From: JAEUHM01 sp964538625
GTDB taxonomy: Bacteria > Verrucomicrobiota > Verrucomicrobiia > Verrucomicrobiales > Verrucomicrobiaceae
Reading direction: 5' to 3'
Assembly (NCBI GenBank): GCA_964538625.1
Contig: CAZIGH010000027.1
Location: forward strand, 3,267-67,266
DNA length: 64,000 bases
The notes beneath the pieces are model-generated. The model made no database searches. It was given only the letters and a program-made list of their open reading frames with translations, and had not been told where the DNA came from. The position numbers and the translations under genes are program-made. This document shows, piece by piece, positions 26,940 to 35,321 of the stretch; position 1 is the first letter of the stretch, and every line of letters starts with the position of its first letter.

Positions 26940-27601
26940 GGTACGATGTTTACCTTTCCAGTTGCAGGTTGCACAGAAACCCAGCTGCACTTCTCGGGAG
27001 GAATCTCGCCGCCGCCCATGGCCTCGGAGGATGCACCATTTGCCTGACCCGGCCCAAAGGCCACCAGCAGCGGCCTGCCGTCCGTCTTCGGTATCATCAC
27101 TTCCCCAAGCGGACCAAACCCAATCACCGCACAAAGTTGCCTCCCATTGCCAGACTCCACCGTCTTGATGTGGTCTCCCCGGTCCAGACCCAGCACATTG
27201 ACTCCAGAACTGGCTAGCGCAGGGAGCGTATCCGTGAACACAAAACCCGGCGGCAGCTTCCTCCACGCATCTGCAACCACCAAGTTTCCGCTGCCATCCG
27301 CTGCGTCCAAGCAGATCACATAAGCAGCATGAGGCTCCGGCGCATCTGCCCCACCTATCGCCACCCAAACCTTCTCCACCCCCCGCATCGACCGCGCACG
27401 TGCCGAGTCGATCACCGCCGCCAGCTCCTGCACCGCAGTCGTGTCCCGGCCGGAAGTCACCAACCCAGGAGACCCCATGACCACGGAAACCAAAAGTGCC
27501 ACGATGGCCACCACGCAAATCATTTCCAGCACGGTGAAGCCTCCCGCCCGGAGGAGACCTCCGGGCTTCAATCCCTGTGAGACTGAGGATCGCGTATTCA
27601 T
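26936..27601 (-). CDS. Verru_Chthon cassette protein D, GspH-like pseudopilin
   Basis: 221 residues from the ATG at 27601. A roughly 20-residue leader ends at AGG, followed by FTVLEMICVVAIVALLVSVVMG (Glu at +5). The stem then reads AVQELAAVIDSARARSMR, as in GspH/FimT-type pseudopilins. It is the first gene of the cassette. A 178-bp gap separates it from the divergent OB-fold gene, so the cassette promoter should lie at 27602-27779; I could not pick out clear -35/-10 boxes there. Confidence 0.85.
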   Translation of the reverse strand: MNTRSSVSQGLKPGGLLRAGGFTVLEMICVVAIVALLVSVVMGSPGLVTSGRDTTAVQELAAVIDSARARSMRGVEKVWVAIGGADAPEPHAAYVICLDAADGSGNLVVADAWRKLPPGFVFTDTLPALASSGVNVLGLDRGDHIKTVESGNGRQLCAVIGFGPLGEVMIPKTDGRPLLVAFGPGQANGASSEAMGGGEIPPEKCSWVSVQPATGKVNIVP

Positions 27602-27779
27602 TCGGTAATGACGTTGTAAGCGGATGGTGTGCCAGCCTTCGGCCATTCGCCACCCCCCAACGGTGGCGATTTTGTCAGAAACGCTCGTTTTGGCAATCTT
27701 CGTGCATAGCCAATGATGTTTCCGACCCGCCCCCCGGGATGCTTGACGGATGGGACCACGTCTGACACGCTCACCTTCG

Positions 27780-28475
27780 ATGACTACCGCTCTGAAATCC
27801 CTGTTTCTGACCACCCTCGCCCTGCTCCCGGCACTCTCTTCCCCTGCTCAGGCCCCAGACGATGGCTCCGCACTGGTAGAAGCCCTCAAAAAACCCCAGC
27901 CCTGGACTGACAAAACGGGCCGCGTCTTCATGGCCATTCCCAAGTCCATGGACGCAGAAAACGTCATCTTCCTCCGCAGCGGCGGCCAGCAGGTCACCGT
28001 GCGAGTGGATCAGCTTTCCGAAATCAGCCTCATCGCCCTGCGGCACGCCTTTGCCGGCATGACCATGCCCCCAGCCACCACGGCCGTCGCTGCCGCTCCC
28101 AGCACCGCCTCTGTCACTCCCACAGCCCCTCCGGCTACCACGGCACCCATGACGCCCACCCCTGCCGCCGGAGTGCCACCCACCGTGGCCGCCGACGACA
28201 TCAAAACCATCCGAGCCGCGCTGAACACGGACATCTCCGTTGAAGGCACGGTGCGCAGCGTCTCCGTCTCCAGCTCAGGCCACACACGCATCAACTTCGA
28301 AGGCACCAGCGACTTCATTCTCTTCATCCAGCGCCGCAACGTAGAGGCCAGCACGGACTGGAACTTCGACACCCTCAAAGGCGTCCTCATCCGCGTCACC
28401 GGCAAGGTGGTGGAATACAACGGCACCCTCGAAATCGTGCTGGAACGCCCAGATCAGATCACCCGCCTGCAATAG
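27780..28475 (+). CDS. Exported protein with a C-terminal OB-fold-like domain
   Basis: 231 residues from the ATG at 27780. Signal peptide MTTALKSLFLTTLALLPALSSPAQA. Residues 30-95 hold a small domain (DKTGRVFMAIPKSMDAENVIFLRSGG), reminiscent of SHD1-like domains of PVC proteins. An A/P/T-rich linker follows (about 96-137), then about 90 residues resembling an OB-fold: DISVEGTVRSVSVSSSGHTRINFEG, LKGVLIRVTGKVVEYNGTLEIVLERPDQI. This type of OB-fold occurs in exported nucleic-acid-binding or bacteriophage-defence-unrelated hydrolase partners; the ligand is unknown. It lies 21 bp before the TPR gene, so it is probably first in the ExbBD operon. Confidence 0.7.
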   Translation: MTTALKSLFLTTLALLPALSSPAQAPDDGSALVEALKKPQPWTDKTGRVFMAIPKSMDAENVIFLRSGGQQVTVRVDQLSEISLIALRHAFAGMTMPPATTAVAAAPSTASVTPTAPPATTAPMTPTPAAGVPPTVAADDIKTIRAALNTDISVEGTVRSVSVSSSGHTRINFEGTSDFILFIQRRNVEASTDWNFDTLKGVLIRVTGKVVEYNGTLEIVLERPDQITRLQ

Positions 28476-28496
28476 GACAGCGTAAACAACCCGAGG

Positions 28497-31397
28497 ATGA
28501 GGCAGGAACCACGCCGCTGCAAAAATCACCTCTTGGCACTGGTGCTCTCAGTGTCGATCCTCCAGAGCCTGCCCGCACAGACTCCAGCGGCAGCCGTCAA
28601 CCTCACCCCCATCGAGCACCTCAACGCCGCCCGCGCCGCCTACGACTCCGGCGACTGGCCCCAGGCTGAGACCCTCTTCGACAGCTTCATCAAGACCTAC
28701 GAAGGCGTGCCCGAGACCGCCGAAACCGCCCGCAAGTCCAAGCCTCTCCTCGTCACAGCACGTCTCCGCCAGAAGAAATACGCAGAGACTCTCGAACTCC
28801 TGGAAGCCGTCCTCCAAGATCCCCTCATCGAACCCATCCCTGCTGACGAAATGGCCTTCTGGCGCGGTATCTGCCACCTCCAGGTGGAGGACTACGACAA
28901 GGCGCTCACCGCCTTCGGCGCGTTCTACGGAGGCAAGCTCCCCTACGTCGCAAAGCTGCCAGATTCCCACCAGCGCGTTCACTCCGGCCGTCGCGTAGAA
29001 ACCGTACTGCTCTACGCAGCCTGCCTGCTCCTGAAAGAAGACTTCCCGGCGACTGCGAAGTTCCTGGGCGAACAAATCCCCAACCTCCAGAAGCTCAACC
29101 GGGAAGCCGCAGGCCGCGCCACCGTCTTGCGTCTGCACGCCCTCATGCAGGCAGCGGACGACGACGGCGCGCTCGCTTTGGTACGCGACACCTTCCCCCG
29201 CATCAGCGAGATCACGCAAGTCATCGCCTTCCAAACGCTCACCCTCCAGCTCGGCTCCAGGTTTCTCGAACAACAGCGCTGGCATGACGCCATCTTCTGC
29301 CTCCAGCGCATCTGGCCTCGCGAGCAGCTCCTGCTTCATCAACGCAGAGCCCAGGAGCAGTTCGTGGACCGCCTTGAAGTCGTGCGCCGCATGCCCGGTC
29401 AGGAGTACCTGGCCTTCCAATACGAAGGACTGCTGGCGCGCATCGCCCGGGAACTCGAGCAGTTTGAAAAGATCGAGAACTTCGACTCCGCACTGCGCCT
29501 GCGACTCGCCATGGCCTACAAGGAACTCCAGCGCTACCGCGAGGCCGCCCTCATCCTGGAGGACATGCTCGCCCGCTTGCCAGAGGACCCCATCGTGGAA
29601 AAAGCATCCCTGGCCCTGATCCAATGCTGGATGCAGGTCGAGCGCTGGCCAAAGGCCGTCGAAGCCGCTGACACCTACCTCTCCAAGTTCAAGCGCAAGG
29701 ACAACCCTGACGTCCCCATGGTCCACTTCCTCAAAGCCAGCGCTCTCCACGCCGATCGCAAACCCAACGATGCCGAACTCGCCTTCGCCACCGTTCATCA
29801 GCTGCACCCAGAACACGAACTCGCACCGCGCGCCCTCTTCATGGAAGGCATCTGTCTCCTTGAGCAAGATCTCAACCTCGAAGCCATGGATGCCTTCAAA
29901 GACACCGCCACACGCTATCCAAAGAGCGAAGTCAATGAAGACGGCTTCTATTGGACAGGCATGGCACTGTCATTTGAAAAGCGTCACGCCGAAGCCCGTG
30001 AGCACATGGAGAACTACCTGAAACGCTTCTCCCAAACCCCCCGCTACCTGCCAGAGGCCACCTTCCGTATCGCCTTCTCCAGCTTCGGCATCCCAGAGTA
30101 CCCCAGAGCCATCCAGGAACTCCGCACCTTCATCGACACCTTCCCCGGCAGCCAGTTTGCCGAAGAAGCCAAGCTCCTCCTTGGCGACGCACTCGGTGCC
30201 GAAGGAAAAGTGGATGACGCCGTCACGGTCTTCAAAAGCGTGGACCGCTCCCTCAGCACCAAGTTTTACGAAGAGGCTCAGTTCCGCATCGGAAACATCT
30301 ACAAACTCACCGAGCGCCCAGACGAAATGCGGGCACACTACGAGCACTTCATTCAGGCCAATCCAGAAAGTCAGCGCATCGCAGAAGCCGTCTATTGGGT
30401 AGGCGTCACCCATGACAACGCAGGTCGGCGGGAGGAAGCCCGCAAAGCCTACTGGGACGCCATCTCAGCACACGGTGACAACATCGCCTCCCGCGGCGTG
30501 GAAGACATCCTGACCGCCCTGCCCAAAGTGTATCCAGGCGAGGAAGGCCGCAGCGAGCTGTTGGCCAAGATGGATGCCCTCATCACCCAATCCACACCCT
30601 CAAAGCCCAATCTCTCCCTCCGCACCCAGTGGGCCAAAGCCTCCCTCATTTCAAAAACGGACCCCGCCGCAGCCAGGGAAATCCTGCTCAATGCCAAACC
30701 CCTTCTCAACATCCGCCACCACAGCCCCCTCATCATCGCAGACATCGCAGACGCCGTACGCGAGTCCAGTGATCTCGCCGAAGCCAAAACCCTCTACACC
30801 GACCTCCGCAAGTGGCATCCGCGTGCCATGGAGAAGGACCGCGCCTACCTCGGCCTAGGCCTTGTGGCGCTGAAAGAGCACCAGCAGGAGGACGCACTGA
30901 AGTGGCTCGCCCGCTTTGAAAAAGAAACACTCGGCTCACCCCTCCTCGCCGAAGTGGCACGCATCAAGGCAGACCTATTTGCCGAAAACCGGGAGTATGA
31001 CGCTGCAAAGGCCGAATACGAGCGCATCCTCGACATGCCCACCGTCTCCCGCCAGGTCAAAGCCCAAACCCTCATCAAACTCGGCGACCTCATGGTTGCT
31101 AAGCGAGAAAAACTCAAAGCCACCGCTTTCTACGAGCGCGTCTATGTCTCCTACGGCAAGTATCGCAACGAAGTAGCCACCGCCTACGCCAAACGAGCCA
31201 ACACCCTGGATGAGCTCAAAATGCCAGACAAAGCCATGGACGTGCGGCGAGAACTCGCCCTGCGCGAAGACTTAGCCACAACCCCGGAAGCCCAGCAAGC
31301 CGTCGCCATGCTCACCAAGGCCGACCCCGACTGGAGACTTCGCGACACCAAGCCCCCAGCACCACCCACCGCCAAGGAGGAGGCTACAAAGCCATGA
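28497..31397 (+). CDS. Large periplasmic tetratricopeptide-repeat protein
   Basis: 966 residues with a signal peptide (LLALVLSVSILQSLPAQ). The protein is built almost wholly of TPR helices: AARAAYDSGDWPQAETLFDSFI, ALRLRLAMAYKELQRYREAALILEDML, AIQELRTFIDTFPGSQFAEEAKLLLGDAL, EEARKAYWDAI, AKAEYERILDMP. This gives an outer-membrane-lipoprotein/YbgF-like periplasmic scaffold. Its stop overlaps the next gene by 4 bp and ExbB/ExbD/VWA genes follow. I infer a scaffold or peptidoglycan/outer-membrane contact of that machine. YbgF, encoded in tol-pal operons, is a known precedent for a TPR protein beside an ExbB-type motor. Confidence 0.83.
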   Translation: MRQEPRRCKNHLLALVLSVSILQSLPAQTPAAAVNLTPIEHLNAARAAYDSGDWPQAETLFDSFIKTYEGVPETAETARKSKPLLVTARLRQKKYAETLELLEAVLQDPLIEPIPADEMAFWRGICHLQVEDYDKALTAFGAFYGGKLPYVAKLPDSHQRVHSGRRVETVLLYAACLLLKEDFPATAKFLGEQIPNLQKLNREAAGRATVLRLHALMQAADDDGALALVRDTFPRISEITQVIAFQTLTLQLGSRFLEQQRWHDAIFCLQRIWPREQLLLHQRRAQEQFVDRLEVVRRMPGQEYLAFQYEGLLARIARELEQFEKIENFDSALRLRLAMAYKELQRYREAALILEDMLARLPEDPIVEKASLALIQCWMQVERWPKAVEAADTYLSKFKRKDNPDVPMVHFLKASALHADRKPNDAELAFATVHQLHPEHELAPRALFMEGICLLEQDLNLEAMDAFKDTATRYPKSEVNEDGFYWTGMALSFEKRHAEAREHMENYLKRFSQTPRYLPEATFRIAFSSFGIPEYPRAIQELRTFIDTFPGSQFAEEAKLLLGDALGAEGKVDDAVTVFKSVDRSLSTKFYEEAQFRIGNIYKLTERPDEMRAHYEHFIQANPESQRIAEAVYWVGVTHDNAGRREEARKAYWDAISAHGDNIASRGVEDILTALPKVYPGEEGRSELLAKMDALITQSTPSKPNLSLRTQWAKASLISKTDPAAAREILLNAKPLLNIRHHSPLIIADIADAVRESSDLAEAKTLYTDLRKWHPRAMEKDRAYLGLGLVALKEHQQEDALKWLARFEKETLGSPLLAEVARIKADLFAENREYDAAKAEYERILDMPTVSRQVKAQTLIKLGDLMVAKREKLKATAFYERVYVSYGKYRNEVATAYAKRANTLDELKMPDKAMDVRRELALREDLATTPEAQQAVAMLTKADPDWRLRDTKPPAPPTAKEEATKP

Positions 31398-32437
31398 GAC
31401 GACTGCTCTTCCTGGCCCTCTTCCTTCCGCTGGTGCCGCTCCCAGCTCAGCAGCCCACCGTCCCTGCCTCTGACACCCTCGTGCTCAACACCGGCGCTGC
31501 CGTAGCCTGTCGCATCCTCTCCGCCGACGAGGCAGGGGTGAAAATCGAATACACCAGTCCCACCGACCGCAAAGTGCAGACGCGTGACGTACCGTGGAAT
31601 GACATCCTACGAATCGACTTCGCCATGGATGACAGCTTCCGTAACCTGCTCAATGCAACCACCGCCGCCTCACTCCCCCAGATGCTAGAGCGCTGGAAGA
31701 GCCTGGAACCCATGCTGCCCAGGCGCAACCACCCCGCAGGTGACTTAGGCCTCGCGATCATACGCATTGCCCTCGGCCAAACCGATGCCGCGCTCAAACA
31801 GACTGCACTCGACCTGTGCGGCAAGATTGAACTTCACGACTGGGACACCTCGCGCCGCGACCAAGCCCGCTGGCTGCGCGTTCAGTTGCTGCATTCTCTG
31901 GGACTCAGCGCCGACGCCATCACTGAAGCACAAGTCATAGCCAAAGATGAGACCATCCAGCCTGTGCTCGCCATGCAGGCCCACCTCTACATCGCCGCCA
32001 CCGAGTTTGCCGCACTGAAAAAACTGGAGGAGGAAAACCCACTCTGGCTGGAGGACGATCTCGTGCGCCCAGAGCGCGACAGACTCTTTCACACCGTGCT
32101 GGACCACTATCTCATGCCCACACTCTTTCACGGCGCGCTTGAGGACACCGCCACCCAAGGCCTCTGGGGAGCTGTTCAGCTCTTCGTTTTCGATCACGAC
32201 CTCACCTCAGCCGCGCAGCGCGCGCGCGACCTCATCAAGCTCTACCCCCAGTCAACCGTGGCCAAACAAGCGACCACGTTCCTCACCGACAACCGCCTGC
32301 CGCTCGAGCCGCTGGAAGAGGAACCAGAGGAACTCAAGCCCACCACCAAGACAGATGATCCAGAACCCGAAGCGCGTGAACCCGCAGTCAAGCGCAGGGA
32401 GCGTTACACCCGGCCACCCGCAACAAGATCCAAATAG
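31394..32437 (+). CDS. Secreted protein of unknown function in the ExbBD operon
   Basis: 347 residues with a signal peptide (MRRLLFLALFLPLVPLPAQQ). A short N-terminal beta domain follows (LVLNTGAAVACRILSADEAGVKIEYTSP, then VPWNDILRIDF), similar to the small strand-rich domains in PVC secreted proteins. Then come TPR-like helices (ALKQTALDLCGKIEL, LTSAAQRARDLIKLYPQSTVAKQATTFL) and a charged C-terminal tail rich in E, P, K and R. Translation is coupled to the TPR gene (4-bp overlap), and it precedes exbB by 16 bp. No enzymatic motif is visible. Confidence 0.7.
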   Translation: MRRLLFLALFLPLVPLPAQQPTVPASDTLVLNTGAAVACRILSADEAGVKIEYTSPTDRKVQTRDVPWNDILRIDFAMDDSFRNLLNATTAASLPQMLERWKSLEPMLPRRNHPAGDLGLAIIRIALGQTDAALKQTALDLCGKIELHDWDTSRRDQARWLRVQLLHSLGLSADAITEAQVIAKDETIQPVLAMQAHLYIAATEFAALKKLEEENPLWLEDDLVRPERDRLFHTVLDHYLMPTLFHGALEDTATQGLWGAVQLFVFDHDLTSAAQRARDLIKLYPQSTVAKQATTFLTDNRLPLEPLEEEPEELKPTTKTDDPEPEAREPAVKRRERYTRPPATRSK

Positions 32438-32453
32438 TCACCGTCACCATCTC

Positions 32454-33257
32454 ATGCTCCACCTCATCAACACCTCCACCACCTTCATGCGCCTCTGCGT
32501 CGTGAGCCTCGGTCTTGGCATCTTGGCATCCACCGCTTCGCTTCACGCTCAAGAAGCCCCCCAGCCAGCACCAGCCGCCGCAGAGACTGCCAAAGAAGTA
32601 GGCCAGAAGAGCCTCCTCGACCTCTACAAAGTCGGCGGCACCCTCATGCACTTCCTGCTCATCTGCTCCATCGGCACCATCGCCGCCGCAGTCTATTGCT
32701 TTGTCGTCATCAACCCCAAGAAAATGATGCCCAAGTCCACCCACCAGAGCATGGTGCAGTTCGCCAGGCAAAAAGATGTCAATGGTGCCTGGCAACTCTG
32801 TGAGAGCTCCCCCTCCGCCTACGCCAAAGTCATCTCCCCCGCCCTGCTCAAAGTGAACTTCGACCGCGACCAAGCCAACAAAAGCGGCATGGAGCAGGCC
32901 GCCGGTGACGCCCTGGACCGCGAAGAGACCAAACAAATGGTCTGGGTGAACTACCTCAACGTCTTCGCCACCCTGGCACCCATGCTCGGCCTCCTAGGCA
33001 CCGTCACCGGCATGATCTCCTCCTTCGACATGCTCGCAGCCGGCAAGTCCGAGCCCGCCGACCTCGCCGGCGGCATTGGCGAGGCCATGCTCACCACCGC
33101 AGGCGGCCTCATCGTCGGCATTCCCGCCATGTTCTTCTACTTTTTCTTCAAAAACCGGCTCACCACCATCCTCTCCGAGGTGCAGAAGAACGCCACCTTC
33201 ATCATCGACGTCCTCTCCGGTGAGGTCACCCTGGCCGAAGACGACGCACGCGCCTAA
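32454..33257 (+). CDS. MotA/TolQ/ExbB proton-channel protein with a cleavable N-terminal region
   Basis: 267 residues from the ATG at 32454 (an ATG at 32487 is possible). A signal-like N-terminus (MRLCVVSLGLGILASTASLHAQ) and a short periplasmic PAPAAAE stretch precede three membrane helices: FLLICSIGTIAAAVYCFVV, NVFATLAPMLGLLGTVTGMI, and AMLTTAGGLIVGIPAMFFYFFF. The TAPMLGLLGTVTGMI-type helix and the TTAGGLIVGIPA helix are the ExbB/TolQ signatures that form the proton path with ExbD. The extra N-terminal signal region is typical of PVC and Bacteroidota ExbB. It is followed by two exbD genes and a VWA gene. Confidence 0.93.
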   Translation: MLHLINTSTTFMRLCVVSLGLGILASTASLHAQEAPQPAPAAAETAKEVGQKSLLDLYKVGGTLMHFLLICSIGTIAAAVYCFVVINPKKMMPKSTHQSMVQFARQKDVNGAWQLCESSPSAYAKVISPALLKVNFDRDQANKSGMEQAAGDALDREETKQMVWVNYLNVFATLAPMLGLLGTVTGMISSFDMLAAGKSEPADLAGGIGEAMLTTAGGLIVGIPAMFFYFFFKNRLTTILSEVQKNATFIIDVLSGEVTLAEDDARA

Positions 33258-33287
33258 ACACGCACCCCAACCAGCGAGCCCACCCTC

Positions 33288-33701
33288 ATGGCCATCACCC
33301 GCAGACGCATGAAACCGGACGAGGCGAGCTTTCAGCTCACCCCGATGATCGACATGACGTTCCTGCTTCTCATCTTCTTCATGGTCACCACCAAGATGAG
33401 CAAGGAAAAGGTGAAGATGGATGTCTCCCTGCCCACCGCCTCCGCCGCCGTACTGCCAGAAGACCTCTCCAACCGTGACATCATCAATATCGACGGCAAA
33501 GGCGTCTATTACATCGGAGACCGTCCAGTGCCCAAGGAGGAACTCGCCGCCTATCTCAAGGAGCGCTTCAAGTTTGCTCCCCCGCTGCGCATCTACCTCA
33601 GAGCAGACAAAAACACACCCACCAAAACCATCCGCGAGTTCATGAAAATGGCTACCGAGGCCGGCGCCGCAAACGTCATCTTCGGCAGCTATAACAAGTA
33701 A
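33288..33701 (+). CDS. ExbD/TolR biopolymer-transport protein, copy 1
   Basis: 137 residues. One membrane helix, FQLTPMIDMTFLLLIFFMV, contains the conserved proton-carrying aspartate (D of PMIDM). A periplasmic ExbD domain follows, with INIDGKGVYYIGDRPV and LRIYLRADKNTPTKTIREFMKMATEAGA. It starts 30 bp after exbB and works with it as a stator or motor. The second copy begins 16 bp downstream. Two different ExbD subunits per operon are common in PVC bacteria. Confidence 0.93.
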   Translation: MAITRRRMKPDEASFQLTPMIDMTFLLLIFFMVTTKMSKEKVKMDVSLPTASAAVLPEDLSNRDIINIDGKGVYYIGDRPVPKEELAAYLKERFKFAPPLRIYLRADKNTPTKTIREFMKMATEAGAANVIFGSYNK

Positions 33702-33717
33702 CTGCCTCATATCACCC

Positions 33718-34176
33718 ATGGCCATCCGCAGAAGAAAACACGCCGACCCACCAGTCGAAATGCAAATGGGCCCCATGATCGACATGGTGTTCCTGTTGCT
33801 CGTGTTCTTCATGGTCACCTCCAAACCCATCAAACAGGAGAGCGACATCAATCTCGGCCTCCCCGGTGCCGTAGCCCAGGAGGAAGCCGTGGACATCCCG
33901 GACGAGCAGCGCATCGACATCCTGCAAAATGGCACCGTGGTGCTCAACGAACTGGAAGTCGGCGGCAGTGCGGACACTGACCTTCCTAGACTCGTCACCA
34001 CACTCACCCGCTTCAAAGAGTCCGCTGACGCCGCCCAGTCCAAGGCACTCGTCACCCTCAATCCCCACGACACCGTCCCTCACCAGCGGGTCGTGGATGT
34101 CCTCAATGCCTGCGCCAAAGCTGGCATCTCGGGAGTCACCTTCGCAGATCCCTCCAGCGACGAACCGGGAGAATAA
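33718..34176 (+). CDS. ExbD/TolR biopolymer-transport protein, copy 2
   Basis: 152 residues. The helix GPMIDMVFLLLVFFMVTS carries the conserved aspartate. The periplasmic part includes RIDILQNGTVVLNELEVGG and VTLNPHDTVPHQRVVDVLNACAKAGI, the usual ExbD fold. It differs clearly from copy 1 in the periplasmic domain, so the two may form a heteromeric pair with specialised partners. The VWA gene starts 4 bp after its stop, implying tight coupling. Confidence 0.93.
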   Translation: MAIRRRKHADPPVEMQMGPMIDMVFLLLVFFMVTSKPIKQESDINLGLPGAVAQEEAVDIPDEQRIDILQNGTVVLNELEVGGSADTDLPRLVTTLTRFKESADAAQSKALVTLNPHDTVPHQRVVDVLNACAKAGISGVTFADPSSDEPGE

Positions 34177-34180
34177 CCCC

Positions 34181-35236
34181 ATGTCACTCACCGTCACTAC
34201 CAGCACCTTTGATGAAGCCGCGCGCGACAAAAAACGCCGTCGCGGACTCATCTCGGCGGTGATCATCGGCGCCGTCGCCGTCCACATCATCGCCCTCCTC
34301 ATCGCCGGTGCCATCATCGTAGCCCGCTACTTCGCCGAGCCCGAGGCCACGTTTGAAGTCGTCAAGGAGTACCGCATCCCCGTGCAAACACGCGAGCACA
34401 AAATGAACATGGCCAAACACGAGGCCATGGCACCCAAGCCCACCTTCAACGATCGCCTCGTCAGCACCCGGCCCACCAACTTCGCCCTGCCCGAGATGCC
34501 GAAAATAGACATGGATCAGCTGCTGCCGCTCAACCCCAGTGAACTGGTGTCAGACCAGGTGAGCAGCCTCGTTGGAACCGCCGGACTTGGCTCCGGCAGT
34601 GGCACAGGCGGCCTCGGCTCCGGAGGCATGGGAGCTACGGGCATGAGCTTCTTCGGCATCAAGACTGAGGGGACGCGCTTCGTCCTGCTGTTTGATGTCT
34701 CCGGCTCCGTCGTCAACAAGGCCAACGCATCTGGCTACCCCTTGTCCAAGATCAAGGAGGAAACCATCAACTTGCTCGGCAAACTCCCCATCAATGCCCG
34801 CTACTCCATTGTGCAGTTCGTCCGCAACTTCAAACCCTTCAGCACCGAGCTGCTCCCAGCCACGCCGCCGAATCGAGAAGCCGCAGTGAAGTGGATCGAG
34901 ACTGAGTGGAACGAGTCCGGCCAGATGGCCGCCGGTGGCAGGGGCGTACGCTCCGCTAACCCCAACGGCCTGCCCATCGTGCTGGACTTCGCCTTCAGTC
35001 TCCGGCCAGACACCATCTTCATCATCTCTGACGGTAGCTTTGAACAGACCACACCAGAAAGCGCCAACCGCAGTATCCCCGCAGAGGAGTTTGAAGCCCA
35101 AATCAAAAAACTTCAAACCATGGCAGGCAAAGAAGTCCCCATCCACTTCATCGGCTTCCAAATGCGCGACGAACATCGCGACACGTGGCGAAAAATCGCC
35201 CAGCGCTCTGGAGGCAAGTTCCGCGAAATGCGATAA
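34181..35236 (+). CDS. Periplasmic VWA-domain protein with a TonB-like membrane helix, terminal gene of the ExbBD operon
   Basis: 351 residues. A basic cytoplasmic N-terminus (RDKKRRRG) is followed by one membrane helix (residues 24-48, LISAVIIGAVAVHIIALLIAGAIIV) that contains a histidine at 35, the position type that couples TonB to ExbB/ExbD. A linker with E/P/K and a glycine-rich hinge (GLGSGSGTGGLGSGGMG) leads to a von Willebrand A domain with intact MIDAS DVSGS (172-176) and ISDGS (282-286). Thus a TonB-type transmitter seems to carry a metal-dependent adhesion domain in place of the TonB C-terminal domain. A strong terminator follows. Confidence 0.85.
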   Translation: MSLTVTTSTFDEAARDKKRRRGLISAVIIGAVAVHIIALLIAGAIIVARYFAEPEATFEVVKEYRIPVQTREHKMNMAKHEAMAPKPTFNDRLVSTRPTNFALPEMPKIDMDQLLPLNPSELVSDQVSSLVGTAGLGSGSGTGGLGSGGMGATGMSFFGIKTEGTRFVLLFDVSGSVVNKANASGYPLSKIKEETINLLGKLPINARYSIVQFVRNFKPFSTELLPATPPNREAAVKWIETEWNESGQMAAGGRGVRSANPNGLPIVLDFAFSLRPDTIFIISDGSFEQTTPESANRSIPAEEFEAQIKKLQTMAGKEVPIHFIGFQMRDEHRDTWRKIAQRSGGKFREMR

Positions 35237-35269
35237 CCCAGCTCCCTCACGGCAAACGAGCAAAACAAG

Positions 35270-35310
35270 ACCGGCTAGCGCACCTCAGCGCCAGCCGGTT
35301 CTCGCTTTTT
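35270..35310 (+). terminator. Rho-independent terminator after the ExbBD-VWA operon
   Basis: A 12-bp stem with one A-C mismatch (ACCGGCTAGCGC against GCGCCAGCCGGT), loop ACCTCA, then CTCGC and five T. It lies between the convergent VWA and P-loop genes. Confidence 0.88.
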
Positions 35311-35321
35311 CAGACAATCAC

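Noticed and set aside
28548..29867. A 439-residue minus-strand frame within the TPR gene
   Set aside because: Shadow of a coding sequence with regular TPR periodicity; no own start signals or motifs.
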